A DNA stretch of 64,000 nucleotides, from contig CAZIDZ010000001.1 in NCBI GenBank assembly GCA_964538455.1, forward strand, positions 1 to 64,000. Reading direction: 5' to 3'. This DNA comes from JAZDLX01 sp964538455. Its GTDB lineage: Bacteria; Electryoneota; Electryoneia; Electryoneales; Electryoneaceae. The notes beneath the pieces are model-generated. The model ran no database searches and was not told the origin of the DNA. It was given only the letters and a program-made list of their open reading frames with translations. The position numbers and the translations under genes are program-made. Position 1 is the stretch's first letter. The number at the start of each line of letters is the position of its first letter. Shown piece by piece: positions 1 through 8,623 of this stretch.

Positions 1-202
1 CCGCGGGGATCAGGAAAGGGTATGAACCAGGGACGCATGGCCGCAAAGATAAGCCCACGCATCGCCGGACCGCTTGAACTGCCTCCGGCGCCGCCTCGAG
101 GATACGGGACAACTGACTCATTCCCCTCCCCGTTTGTACCTTTCCAACATAGATACGGACTTTCGTACGGACTCTTCTTTTGACAGAGAGGTTGAACATC
201 GG

Positions 203-3200
203 GTGAAATCCCAGTCTTCCGCAGAACAACTGCTGCGCCGTCTCGCGCGAAAGCGGTGGCTGCGCTCGACAGTATCCGCGTGGGCGGCCGCCGTACCCGG
301 AGCAGTGGCGGTGCTTACGCTGGCGTCCGCCGTCGAGGCGCTGCTCTGGCTGACGCCGGGGGACCGGATTTTCCTCTCTGTCGCCGCCGCGCTGCTCTCG
401 CTGGGACCATTGCTCGCCGCGCTCGCAGTCACCCTGACACCGCTCTGGTCGCCCTCCCGCTACGCTCCCGAAACGCTCGCCCATGAGCTGATGCAGCGAG
501 ACCCGGAAGCGGGTGACCAACTGCTGGTGGCACTCCAGCTGCGTGCAAGGCTGCGCGAGGGGATGTCCGAGCAATTGCGCGACGCCGCGCTCGAACGAAC
601 CGACCGGTACGCGGAAACCCTCGATCCGTCACGCTGGAGCGCGACGCCGTTGCACGGCACGCTGTACCGGGGAGCAGCCCTGACCACAGCGTTGCTTGCC
701 TTCATCCTGCTGCTCGGAGGTTCGGCCCTGTTTCCCGCCGCGGTTCGGCTCTCGCATCCCGGGACGGCCTACATCCGGCCCAACGCGCCGAGCCTGACGA
801 TGCTGCTCGCCGACACGGTGCTGGTCACCGAGGGCGACTCGTTGACCTTGCTCGCGCGGAGGCTGAACCTGGGCGGCCGCGAGATCCGTTTCCGCATCGA
901 CGACGGCACCGGCCAGATCCGTTCGCTGGCGGCGACCGCCGACAGCATTGACAGCAGCGTTGTCCGCGCCACCCTCGCGAGCCTGCGAAGGAGTTTCGTC
1001 GTCTCGGCACGAAGCGGACGGACAACCAGCGACACATCCCGGGTGCTTGTCATTCACCGCCCTCGGATCGCGCACCTTGCAATCACGGTTTCTCCGCCCG
1101 CCTACACCGGCCTCGCGGCAACCAAACTTCCCTCCGGCGTCGGCGACATCTCGGCGCTTCCTGGGTCGATTGTTTCGTTGCGTCTCGAGGCAAGCCGCTC
1201 GCTCGCTCGCGCCTCAATGACGGTACAGGACACAAAGCGGAACGTGCGAACGCGTGACCTGACGGTCTCGGGGGAACGTGCCTCCGGGTCGTTCCGGGTG
1301 CGCTCTGACGGAGAGTGGTGGATTTCGCTCGTCGCCTCGGACGGCACGTCCGGCGAGGAGCCGCTGAAGTGGAACGTCCGGTTGATCGAGGACGGCGACC
1401 CCTCGGTGACGCTGCTGCTTCCCGAGCCGGACGCACTGATTCCGGAGAACCTGACGGTGCCGCTGGCGGTGGACGCGACGGATGATTACGGCATTTCCCG
1501 AATGGGGTTGCGGTGGAAAATCGAGAGCGCCGTGCTGGCCGGAGACACAACCGAGAACGAACGTCTATTCGACACCGTGGAGCTCCAGCCAGCGACTCCG
1601 GCCCCGGGGCGCGCGGAAGTCCGCACCGGCTGGTCGCTGGCCAATCTTCTCCTGCTGCCGACCGACGAAATCCATTACTTCGTGGAGGTCTGGGACAACG
1701 ACGCCGCCCGAGGTCCGAAACGCGCGCGGAGCGAAACCCGCCGTCTCCTGTTTCCCTCCGTGGAAGAGCTTTTCACCCGTTCCGACACCGAGCAACAGAA
1801 CGCTGAGGAGGAGTTGGCGCGGACGACTGAGAAGGCCCGCGAACTCGAGCAGAAACTCCGCGAAACACTGCAACGGCTGCGCAGCAATCCCGACGAGTTG
1901 ACCTGGGAGCAGGCCCAGGCGTTGCAGCAGTCGCTTGACCAGCAGCAGAAGACGCTCCAACAGCTCGAGCAGGTGAAACAGGCGATCCAACAGCTCGAAC
2001 AGCTCGCGGAACAGCACGGCACGCTTTCGCCTGAGCTGATTGACAAATTCCGCAAGGTGCAGGAATTGCTTGCCGAAGTCGCCACCCCGGAGATGCGCCA
2101 GGCGATGCAACAACTCCAGGATGCGCTGCAGGAGATCGACGGAGAGCGTGTGCGTGACGCGCTCGAAAAACTGATGAAGAACCAAGAGGCAATGCGGCAG
2201 GGGTTGGAACGGAGCCTGGAGGTGCTGCAACGTTTGCGGGCGGAACGCAGGTTGGATGAATTGGCGACTGCCGCCGAGCACCTCGCACAGCGCCAGCGTG
2301 ACCTTGCCGAACAGACGACGCACGCCGACGACCGTGACGCCGCGCGTCTCGCCCGAGAGCAACAACTCGTACGCCAGGAGTCGGATGCATTGCGAAAGCG
2401 TATCCAGGAGACCGCGGCGGACAGCTTGATTGCCGGCGCGGAAGCCTCCGATTCCCTTGCGGCGATTCAGCAGCAGATGGAGCAGTCGGGACTTTCGGGA
2501 AAACAGGAACAGAGCCGCCTGGCGCTTGCCGCTGGTGACCCGCAGGGAGCCACCAAGCCCGCCGACTCGTCCGCGTCAGATCTCGACCAGGCGGCGCAAC
2601 GACTGCGGGCGCTTCATCAGCAGCAGGTAGCCGAGGGCAAGGCGGATGTGATGCGGCGGATGAACCGGCTGTTCGACGGGATGCTTACGGTCAGCCGTCT
2701 GCAGGAGGAGGTCCGCACGCAGAGCAAGAGCCTCGGCATCGCCAGTCCCCGCTACCGATCCCTCGCGGCGGATCAACGCAGCCTCGCGGACGCCGTGGAG
2801 TTGCTTCGCGGCGACGTGGAAGAGCTGCGCAAGCGCACCTTCTTCATCAGCTCCACACTGGACGCACAGCTTGAACTCTCCCGTGAAGCGATGGAGCGTG
2901 CGATCCAGCGTTACACCGACCGCAGTCCAACCGAGGCAACCGGTGAACAGGACCGTGCGATGACGATGCTGCATCGGGCGCTGCTCTCGCTGAGCCGGTC
3001 GCAGCAGGATGCGCAGCAGGGTTCCAGCGGCACGGGGTACGACGAGATGATGCAGCAGCTCGCAGCGATGGCGAAAATGCAGCAGCAGCTCAACAACGGC
3101 TCGGGCGACATGTCGATGCCGGTCCCCGGCGGCGCCGGTCCGAACCTGCTCGCCGAGCTTGCCGCCCGGCAACGCGCCCTCGCGGACCAGATGCGGAACC

Positions 3201-3595
3201 TGCAACGCCAGCAACGCGGACAGGGAGCGCGCGAAATCCTGGGCAATCTCGAGGGAGTGGCGGGTGCGATGGAATCAGTGGCGAAAGACCTTGAGGACAA
3301 GAACGTCACGGAGCGCACCCGCCGCCTGCAGCGCCGCATCCTGCAGCGGCTGCTCGACAGCCAGCGCTCCCTGCAGCAGCGTGACAAGTCCCGGGAACGG
3401 GTCAGCCGGACCGCCGAGGACATCCCCCACAGCGCTCCCGGCGAGCTGGGCGACACCAGCCCCGGCGAATTGGAGCAGCGGCTCGCGCGCGCGCTGCAGG
3501 ACGACTGGGATCCCTCCTGGCGCGAGGTGATCCGCGCCTACTTCCGCGCTCTGCAGCGCGACCGTGCCGCCGCCCCGCCGCGGGGTTCAAACTGA
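203..3595 (+). CDS. DUF4175-type envelope protein with long coiled coils
   Basis: About 1130 residues from a GTG at 203, preceded by AGAGAGG eleven bases upstream; a longer in-frame ATG at 74 lacks a ribosome site. Two hydrophobic helices lie at about residues 22-49 and 55-81 and a third at 156-180. A beta-rich extracytoplasmic part follows to about 520. The rest is almost entirely Gln/Glu/Arg/Leu coiled coil, with a Met/Gln/Gly-rich stretch near 960-1010. This order and length match DUF4175 proteins of Bacteroidetes, Gemmatimonadetes and candidate phyla, whose biochemical role is unknown. In those genomes I recall them near MoxR-DUF58-VWA genes. Here the nearest such pair is 46 kb away, but what lies left of the window is unseen. 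Family call fairly sure, function unknown. Confidence 0.8.
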   Translation: MKSQSSAEQLLRRLARKRWLRSTVSAWAAAVPGAVAVLTLASAVEALLWLTPGDRIFLSVAAALLSLGPLLAALAVTLTPLWSPSRYAPETLAHELMQRDPEAGDQLLVALQLRARLREGMSEQLRDAALERTDRYAETLDPSRWSATPLHGTLYRGAALTTALLAFILLLGGSALFPAAVRLSHPGTAYIRPNAPSLTMLLADTVLVTEGDSLTLLARRLNLGGREIRFRIDDGTGQIRSLAATADSIDSSVVRATLASLRRSFVVSARSGRTTSDTSRVLVIHRPRIAHLAITVSPPAYTGLAATKLPSGVGDISALPGSIVSLRLEASRSLARASMTVQDTKRNVRTRDLTVSGERASGSFRVRSDGEWWISLVASDGTSGEEPLKWNVRLIEDGDPSVTLLLPEPDALIPENLTVPLAVDATDDYGISRMGLRWKIESAVLAGDTTENERLFDTVELQPATPAPGRAEVRTGWSLANLLLLPTDEIHYFVEVWDNDAARGPKRARSETRRLLFPSVEELFTRSDTEQQNAEEELARTTEKARELEQKLRETLQRLRSNPDELTWEQAQALQQSLDQQQKTLQQLEQVKQAIQQLEQLAEQHGTLSPELIDKFRKVQELLAEVATPEMRQAMQQLQDALQEIDGERVRDALEKLMKNQEAMRQGLERSLEVLQRLRAERRLDELATAAEHLAQRQRDLAEQTTHADDRDAARLAREQQLVRQESDALRKRIQETAADSLIAGAEASDSLAAIQQQMEQSGLSGKQEQSRLALAAGDPQGATKPADSSASDLDQAAQRLRALHQQQVAEGKADVMRRMNRLFDGMLTVSRLQEEVRTQSKSLGIASPRYRSLAADQRSLADAVELLRGDVEELRKRTFFISSTLDAQLELSREAMERAIQRYTDRSPTEATGEQDRAMTMLHRALLSLSRSQQDAQQGSSGTGYDEMMQQLAAMAKMQQQLNNGSGDMSMPVPGGAGPNLLAELAARQRALADQMRNLQRQQRGQGAREILGNLEGVAGAMESVAKDLEDKNVTERTRRLQRRILQRLLDSQRSLQQRDKSRERVSRTAEDIPHSAPGELGDTSPGELEQRLARALQDDWDPSWREVIRAYFRALQRDRAAAPPRGSN

Positions 3596-3970
3596 CGCGT
3601 CTCCCTTACCCCGTTTTTATGTGTCGGCGATCACTTTTCGATTGCCGATCCCCTGTGTAATTTTGCCCATACGGCGTTTCCGTTTGCTGCACATGAGTGC
3701 ACAGTGGATTCATGTAACACCTTGATGTTGTAAAGGTTACTACTTGTTTCCTCGAACGATGCACGGGCATTCGGAGGGGGATTCCAATTGGCCCGAAGCT
3801 TGCTGGAGGCATGGAGAATGGAGATTATCTCCCCATTGCGCAGCGCTGAAGAAGGATGCAAATTTCCGCCTCGATTGGCGTTCCGGTCGAGTGATCGAAC
3901 GTACGGACCGCACCGGGTCGAAATGACCGGGCGGATAAGCATACAAAGTTTCAGAAAGGAGGGTAGGGGT
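3596..3970. other. Intergenic region, no gene recognised
   Basis: 375 bases between the DUF4175 gene and the zinc-ribbon gene. No convincing coding sequence, terminator or tRNA is visible. A plus-strand frame is open from 3788 into the zinc-ribbon gene, but its first 60 codons have no ribosome site and an ordinary-DNA composition, so I treat them as leader. Confidence 0.5.
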
Positions 3971-4192
3971 ATGTCCTTTCGTCCCACCTTCCCGCGCCGG
4001 CGCAGCACTGAGCGCCGGGGCGAGGCACAGGGCTCCAATCCTGGAGTCTGCGTGATCTGCGGCAGTCAGAGTCCGTGGAGGTCCGTGGAAGGACGTTGCT
4101 GGCGGTGTGAGATGGATGCGACGAAGAAGCGTCCGCCGATGTTCATCGAACGCGACGTTCTGGCAAACACGCCCTCGAAGTCGGAGGACTGA
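3971..4192 (+). CDS. Small zinc-ribbon protein, 73 aa
   Basis: A short gene starting at ATG 3971 behind a very strong ribosome site (GAAAGGAGGG at 3955-3964). The product has two CxxC pairs, C27/C30 and C43/C46, separated by twelve residues, which would form a zinc ribbon. The first 20 residues are Arg-rich and could bind nucleic acid. It ends 35 bases before a good rho-independent terminator, which supports a real monocistronic gene. No specific family is recognised; regulatory or RNA/DNA-binding roles are guesses. The reading frame continues upstream without a stop to 3788, but the ribosome site fixes the start. Confidence 0.72.
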   Translation: MSFRPTFPRRRSTERRGEAQGSNPGVCVICGSQSPWRSVEGRCWRCEMDATKKRPPMFIERDVLANTPSKSED

Positions 4193-4226
4193 CGGCACGC
4201 TGTGGCCATCCTTTTGCGATGTGCGG

Positions 4227-4266
4227 CCGCCTGCTTCCCTGTGGAAGCGGGCGGTTTTGTTTTTGG
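4227..4266 (+). terminator. Rho-independent terminator after zinc-ribbon gene
   Basis: Stem CCGCCTGCTTCC (4227-4238) pairs with GGAAGCGGGCGG (4243-4254) with one G-T pair, a four-base loop, then TTTTGTTTTT. Confidence 0.85.
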
Positions 4267-4302
4267 GGGGCGGACGGCAGAAGATCAAACGGGATAAGCA
4301 GG

Positions 4303-4390
4303 CAGACGGTTTGGGAAGGGTTTTGTTCTCAAGCCGTCTGTCGAACAACTCCCAGACAGTTTGACCGAAACCTCCTCCAAAACTGTCTAG
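4303..4390. repeat. Two tandem imperfect hairpins of related sequence
   Basis: CAGACGGTTTG (4303-4313) pairs with CAAGCCGTCTG (4330-4340). Thirteen bases on, CAGACAGTTTG (4353-4363) pairs with CAAAACTGTCTAG (4378-4390). The two hairpins are diverged copies of one another. Confidence 0.65.
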
Positions 4391-4399
4391 ATACTTCTT

Positions 4400-4480
4400 T
4401 AGTAGAAACCCGGCCATCCCGCCACCAGACTTGACCAGAATAAAAATAAGGAACACGGGCGGGCTGGCCGGGCCACCCGT
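4400..4480. repeat. Constant-flank hairpin repeat, copy 1
   Basis: Starts AGTAGAAACCCGGCC and ends TGGCCGGGCCACCC. Arms CCCGGCCA and TGGCCGGG pair, continuing into CCCGCC with GGCGGG; about 33 A/T-rich bases form the loop. Confidence 0.75.
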
Positions 4481-4504
4481 CGCGCGAATAAACAGGGGGA
4501 GACT

Positions 4505-4553
4505 CAATCCATCACGAATTAGAATAAACCCTGTTTGACGAGCAAACAGGGGC
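4505..4553. repeat. Constant-flank hairpin repeat, CTGTTTG variant (copy 2)
   Basis: CACGAATTAGAATAAACCC is followed by TGTTTG, a short loop, CAAACA and GGGGCACC. A second copy with the same leader and stem lies at 33833-33890. Confidence 0.7.
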
Positions 4554-4571
4554 ACCTGCCAATGAATTAGC

Positions 4572-4598
4572 ATGGATTCCCGCCTTCGCGAGAATGAC
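4572..4598 (+). repeat. Short palindrome with GCCTTCGC core ending ATGAC
   Basis: GGATTCCCGCCTTCGCGAGAATGAC, a form of a palindrome I recall from intergenic DNA of many unrelated bacteria. An inverted copy occurs at 33800-33825. Confidence 0.6.
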
Positions 4599-4636
4599 AC
4601 ATCATAGAAGGTCCAGCAGACCGAGTCCATCCGGTA

Positions 4637-4672
4637 CTAAAAGAAAACCCGATTTCCATCAGGAGATCGGGT
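4637..4672 (-). terminator. Rho-independent terminator after mdh
   Basis: On the minus strand ACCCGAT and ATCGGGT form the stem, with a twelve-base loop and the T tract TTTTCTTTT. It lies about 50 bases past the mdh stop. Confidence 0.8.
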
Positions 4673-4723
4673 GGATGATGCAAAAGGGGTCACCTGTCAT
4701 TCGACGGTGAACGAACAACTCGG

Positions 4724-5806
4724 CTACTTCCTTCTCGCCGGTTTGCGAGTTGTTTTCCTGACAACCTTCTTCGCGGCTCTCTTTGCCGGCTTTTTAGCCG
4801 TTCGCTTCGGGGCGGCCTTTTTCGTGCTCCGTTTCGCGACCGCCTCCTTGCGCGCTTCCGCCTTGAACTTCTCGATGTACTTGTTGACGGCTCTCAGCAG
4901 GCCCTTTGTCGCCTTGACCGACGCGCTGAACAGCGCCTGCTCATCCGCGTTGAACGGGTACTGCACGATTTTCTCGATGCCCTTGCTGCCGAGCACCACC
5001 GGGACGCCCATGTACATATCCTTCGTCTTGTACTCGCCGGTGAGGTAGGCGCAGACGGGGAGCACGCGATGGCTGTTCTTGACAATCGCCTCGGCCATCT
5101 CAGCGACGCCCGCCGCCGGAGCATAATAAGCGCTGCCGGTCTTCAGCAGTTTGACGATTTCGCCGCCACCCTTGCGGGCACGGTCCACAATCGCGTCGAT
5201 GCGTTTCTGCGGCATCCAGTGCTCCAGCGGGAGGCCCGCGATGGTGGTGAAACGGGGCAGCGGCACCATCGTATCGCCGTGTCCGCCGAGCACCATCGCC
5301 TGGATGTCACGCACGGAGACGCCGGTTTCCATGCTGATGAAGGCACGAAAACGCGCGGTGTCGAGGATGCCGGCCATGCCGAAGACACGATTCTTCGGGA
5401 AACCGGTGATTTTGAGAGCGACGGCGGTCATGGCGTCGAGCGGATTGGCCACCATGATCACAATCGCCTTGGGGCTTAGTTTTTTCACCTGCAGCATGCA
5501 GGGAGCGACAATGGCTGTGTTGGCATCCAACAGGTCATCGCGGCTCATTCCGGGCTTGCGCGGACGGCCGGCAGTGTGGATAACGATGTCGCTGTTGCGT
5601 GTGTCCGACCACCTGTTTGTGCCGGTAATTCGCGAGTCCTTGCCCAGCACCGGCGCCGACTCACGCATGTCCAGGCCTTTCCCCTGGGGCAGGTCTGTGA
5701 TCACGTCGAGCAGAATGATCTGCTCGGCCAGCTCAAGCTCCATTAGCCGCTGAGCCACATGCTCGCCGACGTGACCAGCGCCGACCACCGTGATCTTCTT
5801 AACCAT
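4724..5806 (-). CDS. mdh: Malate dehydrogenase with lysine/arginine-rich C-terminal tail
   Basis: NAD-dependent interconversion of malate and oxaloacetate (TCA cycle). The Rossmann motif GAGHVG is at residues 9-14. Arg83 and Arg89 in RPRKPGMSR, Arg153 and the catalytic His176 in GGHGD are all present; the RPRKPGMSR loop marks malate rather than lactate specificity. Catalytic homology ends near residue 313. The last 47 residues are mostly Lys, Arg and Ala, resembling histone H1-like tails, and bring the protein to 360 residues against a usual 305-320. The start has GGAGG seven bases upstream. It follows rplU and rpmA on the same strand after 123 bases and has its own terminator. Enzyme call firm; the role of the tail is unknown. 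Confidence 0.95.
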   Translation of the reverse strand: MVKKITVVGAGHVGEHVAQRLMELELAEQIILLDVITDLPQGKGLDMRESAPVLGKDSRITGTNRWSDTRNSDIVIHTAGRPRKPGMSRDDLLDANTAIVAPCMLQVKKLSPKAIVIMVANPLDAMTAVALKITGFPKNRVFGMAGILDTARFRAFISMETGVSVRDIQAMVLGGHGDTMVPLPRFTTIAGLPLEHWMPQKRIDAIVDRARKGGGEIVKLLKTGSAYYAPAAGVAEMAEAIVKNSHRVLPVCAYLTGEYKTKDMYMGVPVVLGSKGIEKIVQYPFNADEQALFSASVKATKGLLRAVNKYIEKFKAEARKEAVAKRSTKKAAPKRTAKKPAKRAAKKVVRKTTRKPARRK

Positions 5807-5929
5807 GGTCGCTCCTCCAGTTTTTTCGTGTTCGCCTCGTTTTTTGGAACATCGGCAATATAGCCCCTCAGCAAAAGAGGCACGTCTCCGTGCCTCCCTT
5901 GCCGCTGGACGCGTTGCCGCGCCACGACG

Positions 5930-6190
5930 TCAGTTGTCTTTCGGGTTCACATGCACCGTCCTGCGGCGCAACCCTTTGTCCGAAAATTCAACGACGCCAT
6001 CGACAAGGGCGAACAGTGTATCATCCTTGCCCTTCCCGACATTCTTGCCGGGATGGAACTTGGTTCCGCGTTGACGGACGATGATACTTCCGGCTGTCAC
6101 ATTCTGACCGCCGAACGTCTTCACGCCCAGAAACTGCGGGTTGCTGTCGCGCCCGTTGCGCGAGCTGCCCATTCCTTTTTTGTGGGCCAT
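5930..6190 (-). CDS. rpmA: Ribosomal protein bL27
   Basis: 86 residues, beginning MAHKKGMGSSRNGRDSN, the standard L27 N terminus that reaches towards the peptidyl-transferase centre, and containing GGQNVTAGSIIVRQRG and HPGKNVG. The ATG at 6190 is chosen because AAGGAGAAG sits just upstream and because the protein needs its usual start; the frame is open a further 16 codons upstream. Gene order rplU then rpmA is the bacterial norm. The 146-base gap between them is larger than usual and holds an intergenic repeat. No Firmicutes-type cleavable N-terminal extension is present. Confidence 0.97.
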   Translation of the reverse strand: MAHKKGMGSSRNGRDSNPQFLGVKTFGGQNVTAGSIIVRQRGTKFHPGKNVGKGKDDTLFALVDGVVEFSDKGLRRRTVHVNPKDN

Positions 6191-6275
6191 GACTCTTCTC
6201 CTTCGTACTCCACGCCGGGTTCGGGGACCCCCAATCATGTCGGGGGCAGGCTCCCGGCCTGCACTCTGCGAAAAA

Positions 6276-6316
6276 GCGAAATTGCTTCGTCCCGACCGCT
6301 CGGGACTCGCAATGAC
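6276..6316 (-). repeat. Palindromic repeat GCGAAATTGCTTCG...CGCAATGAC
   Basis: Inside the rplU-rpmA gap. Outer arms GCGAAATTGC / GCAATGAC carry an inner TCCCGA-ccgc-TCGGGA hairpin. Orientation of the repeat is arbitrary. Confidence 0.6.
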
Positions 6317-6336
6317 ATCTTTCTACACTCTGCCGC

Positions 6337-6654
6337 TCAGGCGGATACCTTCTCGATCTGCAGAACCGTCAAGTGCTGGCGGGCAGTGTTGCGTTTTACG
6401 AATCCCTTGCGGCTCCTCTTGCGAAACACCACCACCTTCTTCGTGCGGTTGTGCTCGACCACCGTCGCCGTCGCTTTCGCGCCCTCGACGTAAGGGAGGC
6501 CGACACTGACCTTGCCGTCTTTATTGACAAGAAGGATTTTCTCGAGCGTCACCGTGGCTCCCGCCTCCTCCTCGAGACGGGGGACGGAGACGGTCATGCC
6601 CTCTTCAATACGGAACTGGCGCCCGGCGATTTCGGCGATCGCATAGGTGTGCAT
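6337..6654 (-). CDS. rplU: Ribosomal protein bL21
   Basis: 105 residues, of normal length. It shows the L21 pattern YAIAEIAGRQFRIEEG at the N terminus and FRKRSRKGFVKRNTARQH near the C terminus. It is a large-subunit protein binding 23S rRNA, first gene of rplU-rpmA. The start codon follows an ACGGAGAAC ribosome site. Upstream on the minus strand TTGCCA-N16-TTATCT may be its promoter (about 6690-6717), but the match is weak. Confidence 0.96.
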   Translation of the reverse strand: MHTYAIAEIAGRQFRIEEGMTVSVPRLEEEAGATVTLEKILLVNKDGKVSVGLPYVEGAKATATVVEHNRTKKVVVFRKRSRKGFVKRNTARQHLTVLQIEKVSA

Positions 6655-6870
6655 CGGACAGAGTTCTCCGTTGGTTTTTCAAGCAACGCAAAGATAATGG
6701 GCGCAACCCCTGCTGGCAACGCGTATTTCCGGCTGCCTCCCCGAGTTGGGGCGTCTGTCCAGATGCTACCCTGCCAAAAAGCGGAACGTCTGACCTGATT
6801 AACTATATTCTACTAACCGTCAATCAGCGTCTGGCAAATTCCAATCTTTTCTATATCAAAAGGGGGAAAT

Positions 6871-7665
6871 ATGACGGCTTGCGATTCACGCGTGACTCCG
6901 AACAGGGACAACCTATCCCTCAGCCGACCAGATCCCACTCCATTTCCCGGAATTTTCAAGTTTCTGACTCCACGCATCTTACGCTTGCTCCTTGTATTCT
7001 TCACCGGGATCATCCTACTTCCATTGGCGTGTTGCCCTCTTAACAAGGCCTATGAAGGGCGATACAGCGACATTTTCGGCGGTGGCGGCGCCTATTTCCC
7101 GCTGGCTGTCGGGAACATGTGGGTGTACGAAGGATCAACAATCATCGGAACCGAACAGACCGCTCACCGTGATACGATCTCGATCGTCAACAAACGCCTT
7201 ATCGAAGGATGTCAAACCTACCTCGTCCTTCCTTTTCCGGCGAGCGACACCCCCTGGACTGATACAACCTATTACACCATCGTGGACCAGGTGCTCATTC
7301 AACTAACCCATCGTTTAGGCACTTACGAATTCTATGCATGGGATTCGGATGTGGTTCTCCCCGAAGCCCTGCTGACGAATGCGGGGGCAGGGTATGTGTA
7401 CGCGTATCCCGAACATTTCATAACCTTGGAAGAACATCGAATTATCGCTCGTGGTCTCACCCTGACAATCGCCGGAGAAACCTACGAGGATTGTGTTGAG
7501 GTCACATCTGTCTATTACACGAGTTCCTTCGATCGAGACAGCCTCGTCGTCCACGCCTATTATAGTTTTGCAGTTGGAAGATTGTGGCGTGAGGCAAAAC
7601 AGTACACCGACGGCAATGTGACGCTCGTGCTCCAGGATTCCCTCGTGGCCAAGATTCTTCATTGA
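6871..7665 (+). CDS. Lipoprotein, first of three tandem related genes
   Basis: 264 residues. AAGGGGGAAAT precedes the ATG. A 35-residue hydrophilic N terminus is followed by a hydrophobic helix and the lipobox LPLAC at about residue 53, so the mature protein would be lipid-anchored in the envelope. The mature part opens with AYFPLAVGNMWVYEG and is rich in aromatic residues and Asp/Thr, as in beta structures. ETYEDCVEV near residue 208 holds a Cys at the same place as in the next two genes. GC content looks lower than in neighbouring metabolic genes. Function unknown; I recall similar short lipoproteins from FCB-group genomes, but no domain name is certain. Confidence 0.7.
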   Translation: MTACDSRVTPNRDNLSLSRPDPTPFPGIFKFLTPRILRLLLVFFTGIILLPLACCPLNKAYEGRYSDIFGGGGAYFPLAVGNMWVYEGSTIIGTEQTAHRDTISIVNKRLIEGCQTYLVLPFPASDTPWTDTTYYTIVDQVLIQLTHRLGTYEFYAWDSDVVLPEALLTNAGAGYVYAYPEHFITLEEHRIIARGLTLTIAGETYEDCVEVTSVYYTSSFDRDSLVVHAYYSFAVGRLWREAKQYTDGNVTLVLQDSLVAKILH

Positions 7666-7807
7666 ACGCCGTCCGACTCGCTCAAATCACCCGCAGGGCG
7701 CTGACGACGAAAGGGTTTCCTCCATTAGAATGGATTCATGAGTTGCTCTATTCCTTTGCGTGAGATTAACCTGTCAAAAGCCGGGAACAGCTATACGGAA
7801 GAAGAGA

Positions 7808-8497
7808 ATGAAACGGTTGCATCATCACTACACAGTCCCGGCTCTGTTGCTATCCGCGCTGCTCGTTCTGCTCTCCTGCGACACCAATCCCTACGGAAGG
7901 GTGCGGAACACCGGCCCGAGTACGCCTACGATCGAGTATGTGGAGGACTTCTTTCCGCTCTCCATCGGATCCTCCTGGACGTATCAGACATCCATCCGGG
8001 TCCCCTCCATCGACACAACGAGAGTCGACACGGTCCAATACACCAACCTAGAGGAGATCGAATTTGCCGGTCACTCCGGCGTTGCGCGCGAGACGCAGAG
8101 CACCTTCGCCTCGACAGACTACTACACAGTGATCGGGGATACCCTGTACAAGTGGGAATTCAGCGAATGGAATCCGGTCCTCCCGGAATCCTTCCTGCCG
8201 AACCGGTACCCCGGAGACACTCTCCGCCACACGTTGAACAACATATCTGAAACGTTGTGGACTCTCGAAAGGACGGACTCGACCGTCGTTCTGCCCATCG
8301 GGACATTTCATTACTGCTTTTTCGTGAAGTATCAGCGGTTTCACGTTCCCAGTGAGGATCCTTCCTTTACCATTGAGTGTTTGATAAAACCGGGTGTCGG
8401 GACGCTGATGAAGCAGTCGATCCTGTTAGGCCCCACCCCGGCGGACACCCAGGATGTCACCACCAACACGCTGATCGATTATGTAATACAGCCGTGA
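7808..8497 (+). CDS. Lipoprotein, second tandem paralogue
   Basis: 229 residues from ATG 7808 with GGAAGAAGAGA just upstream; an in-frame start 16 codons earlier lacks a site. Signal peptide with lipobox VLLSC near residue 24. The mature N terminus contains FFPLSIGSSWTYQT, matching YFPLAVGNMWVYE in the previous gene, and the later PIGTFHYCFFVKYQ aligns with the ETYEDC region. Likely anchored to the outer or inner membrane facing the periplasm. No catalytic motif is seen. It follows the first lipoprotein after 142 bases with no clear terminator between. Confidence 0.72.
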   Translation: MKRLHHHYTVPALLLSALLVLLSCDTNPYGRVRNTGPSTPTIEYVEDFFPLSIGSSWTYQTSIRVPSIDTTRVDTVQYTNLEEIEFAGHSGVARETQSTFASTDYYTVIGDTLYKWEFSEWNPVLPESFLPNRYPGDTLRHTLNNISETLWTLERTDSTVVLPIGTFHYCFFVKYQRFHVPSEDPSFTIECLIKPGVGTLMKQSILLGPTPADTQDVTTNTLIDYVIQP

Positions 8498-8623
8498 TAT
8501 ATGTCCTCGGCGTTCATCGATTGCCCCGGTAGAGTGTCCGGCACTGTGCCGAGAGACTGAACCCCTTATATTTCCGCCATGCCGCGCACTGGGGAATAGA
8601 CTGGAACCGGATAGGGGGGGCAA

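Noticed and set aside
1565..2365. Minus-strand Leu-rich open frame opposite DUF4175
   Set aside because: Complement of the Gln/Glu-rich coiled coil reads as Leu; a shadow.
4400..4600. Clustered palindromes considered as a CRISPR array
   Set aside because: Units differ in stem sequence, spacing is irregular and no cas genes are present.
3740..4630. Long minus-strand open frame of 296 codons
   Set aside because: It runs through a terminator, several hairpin repeats and the zinc-ribbon gene on the other strand; no domain or ribosome site.
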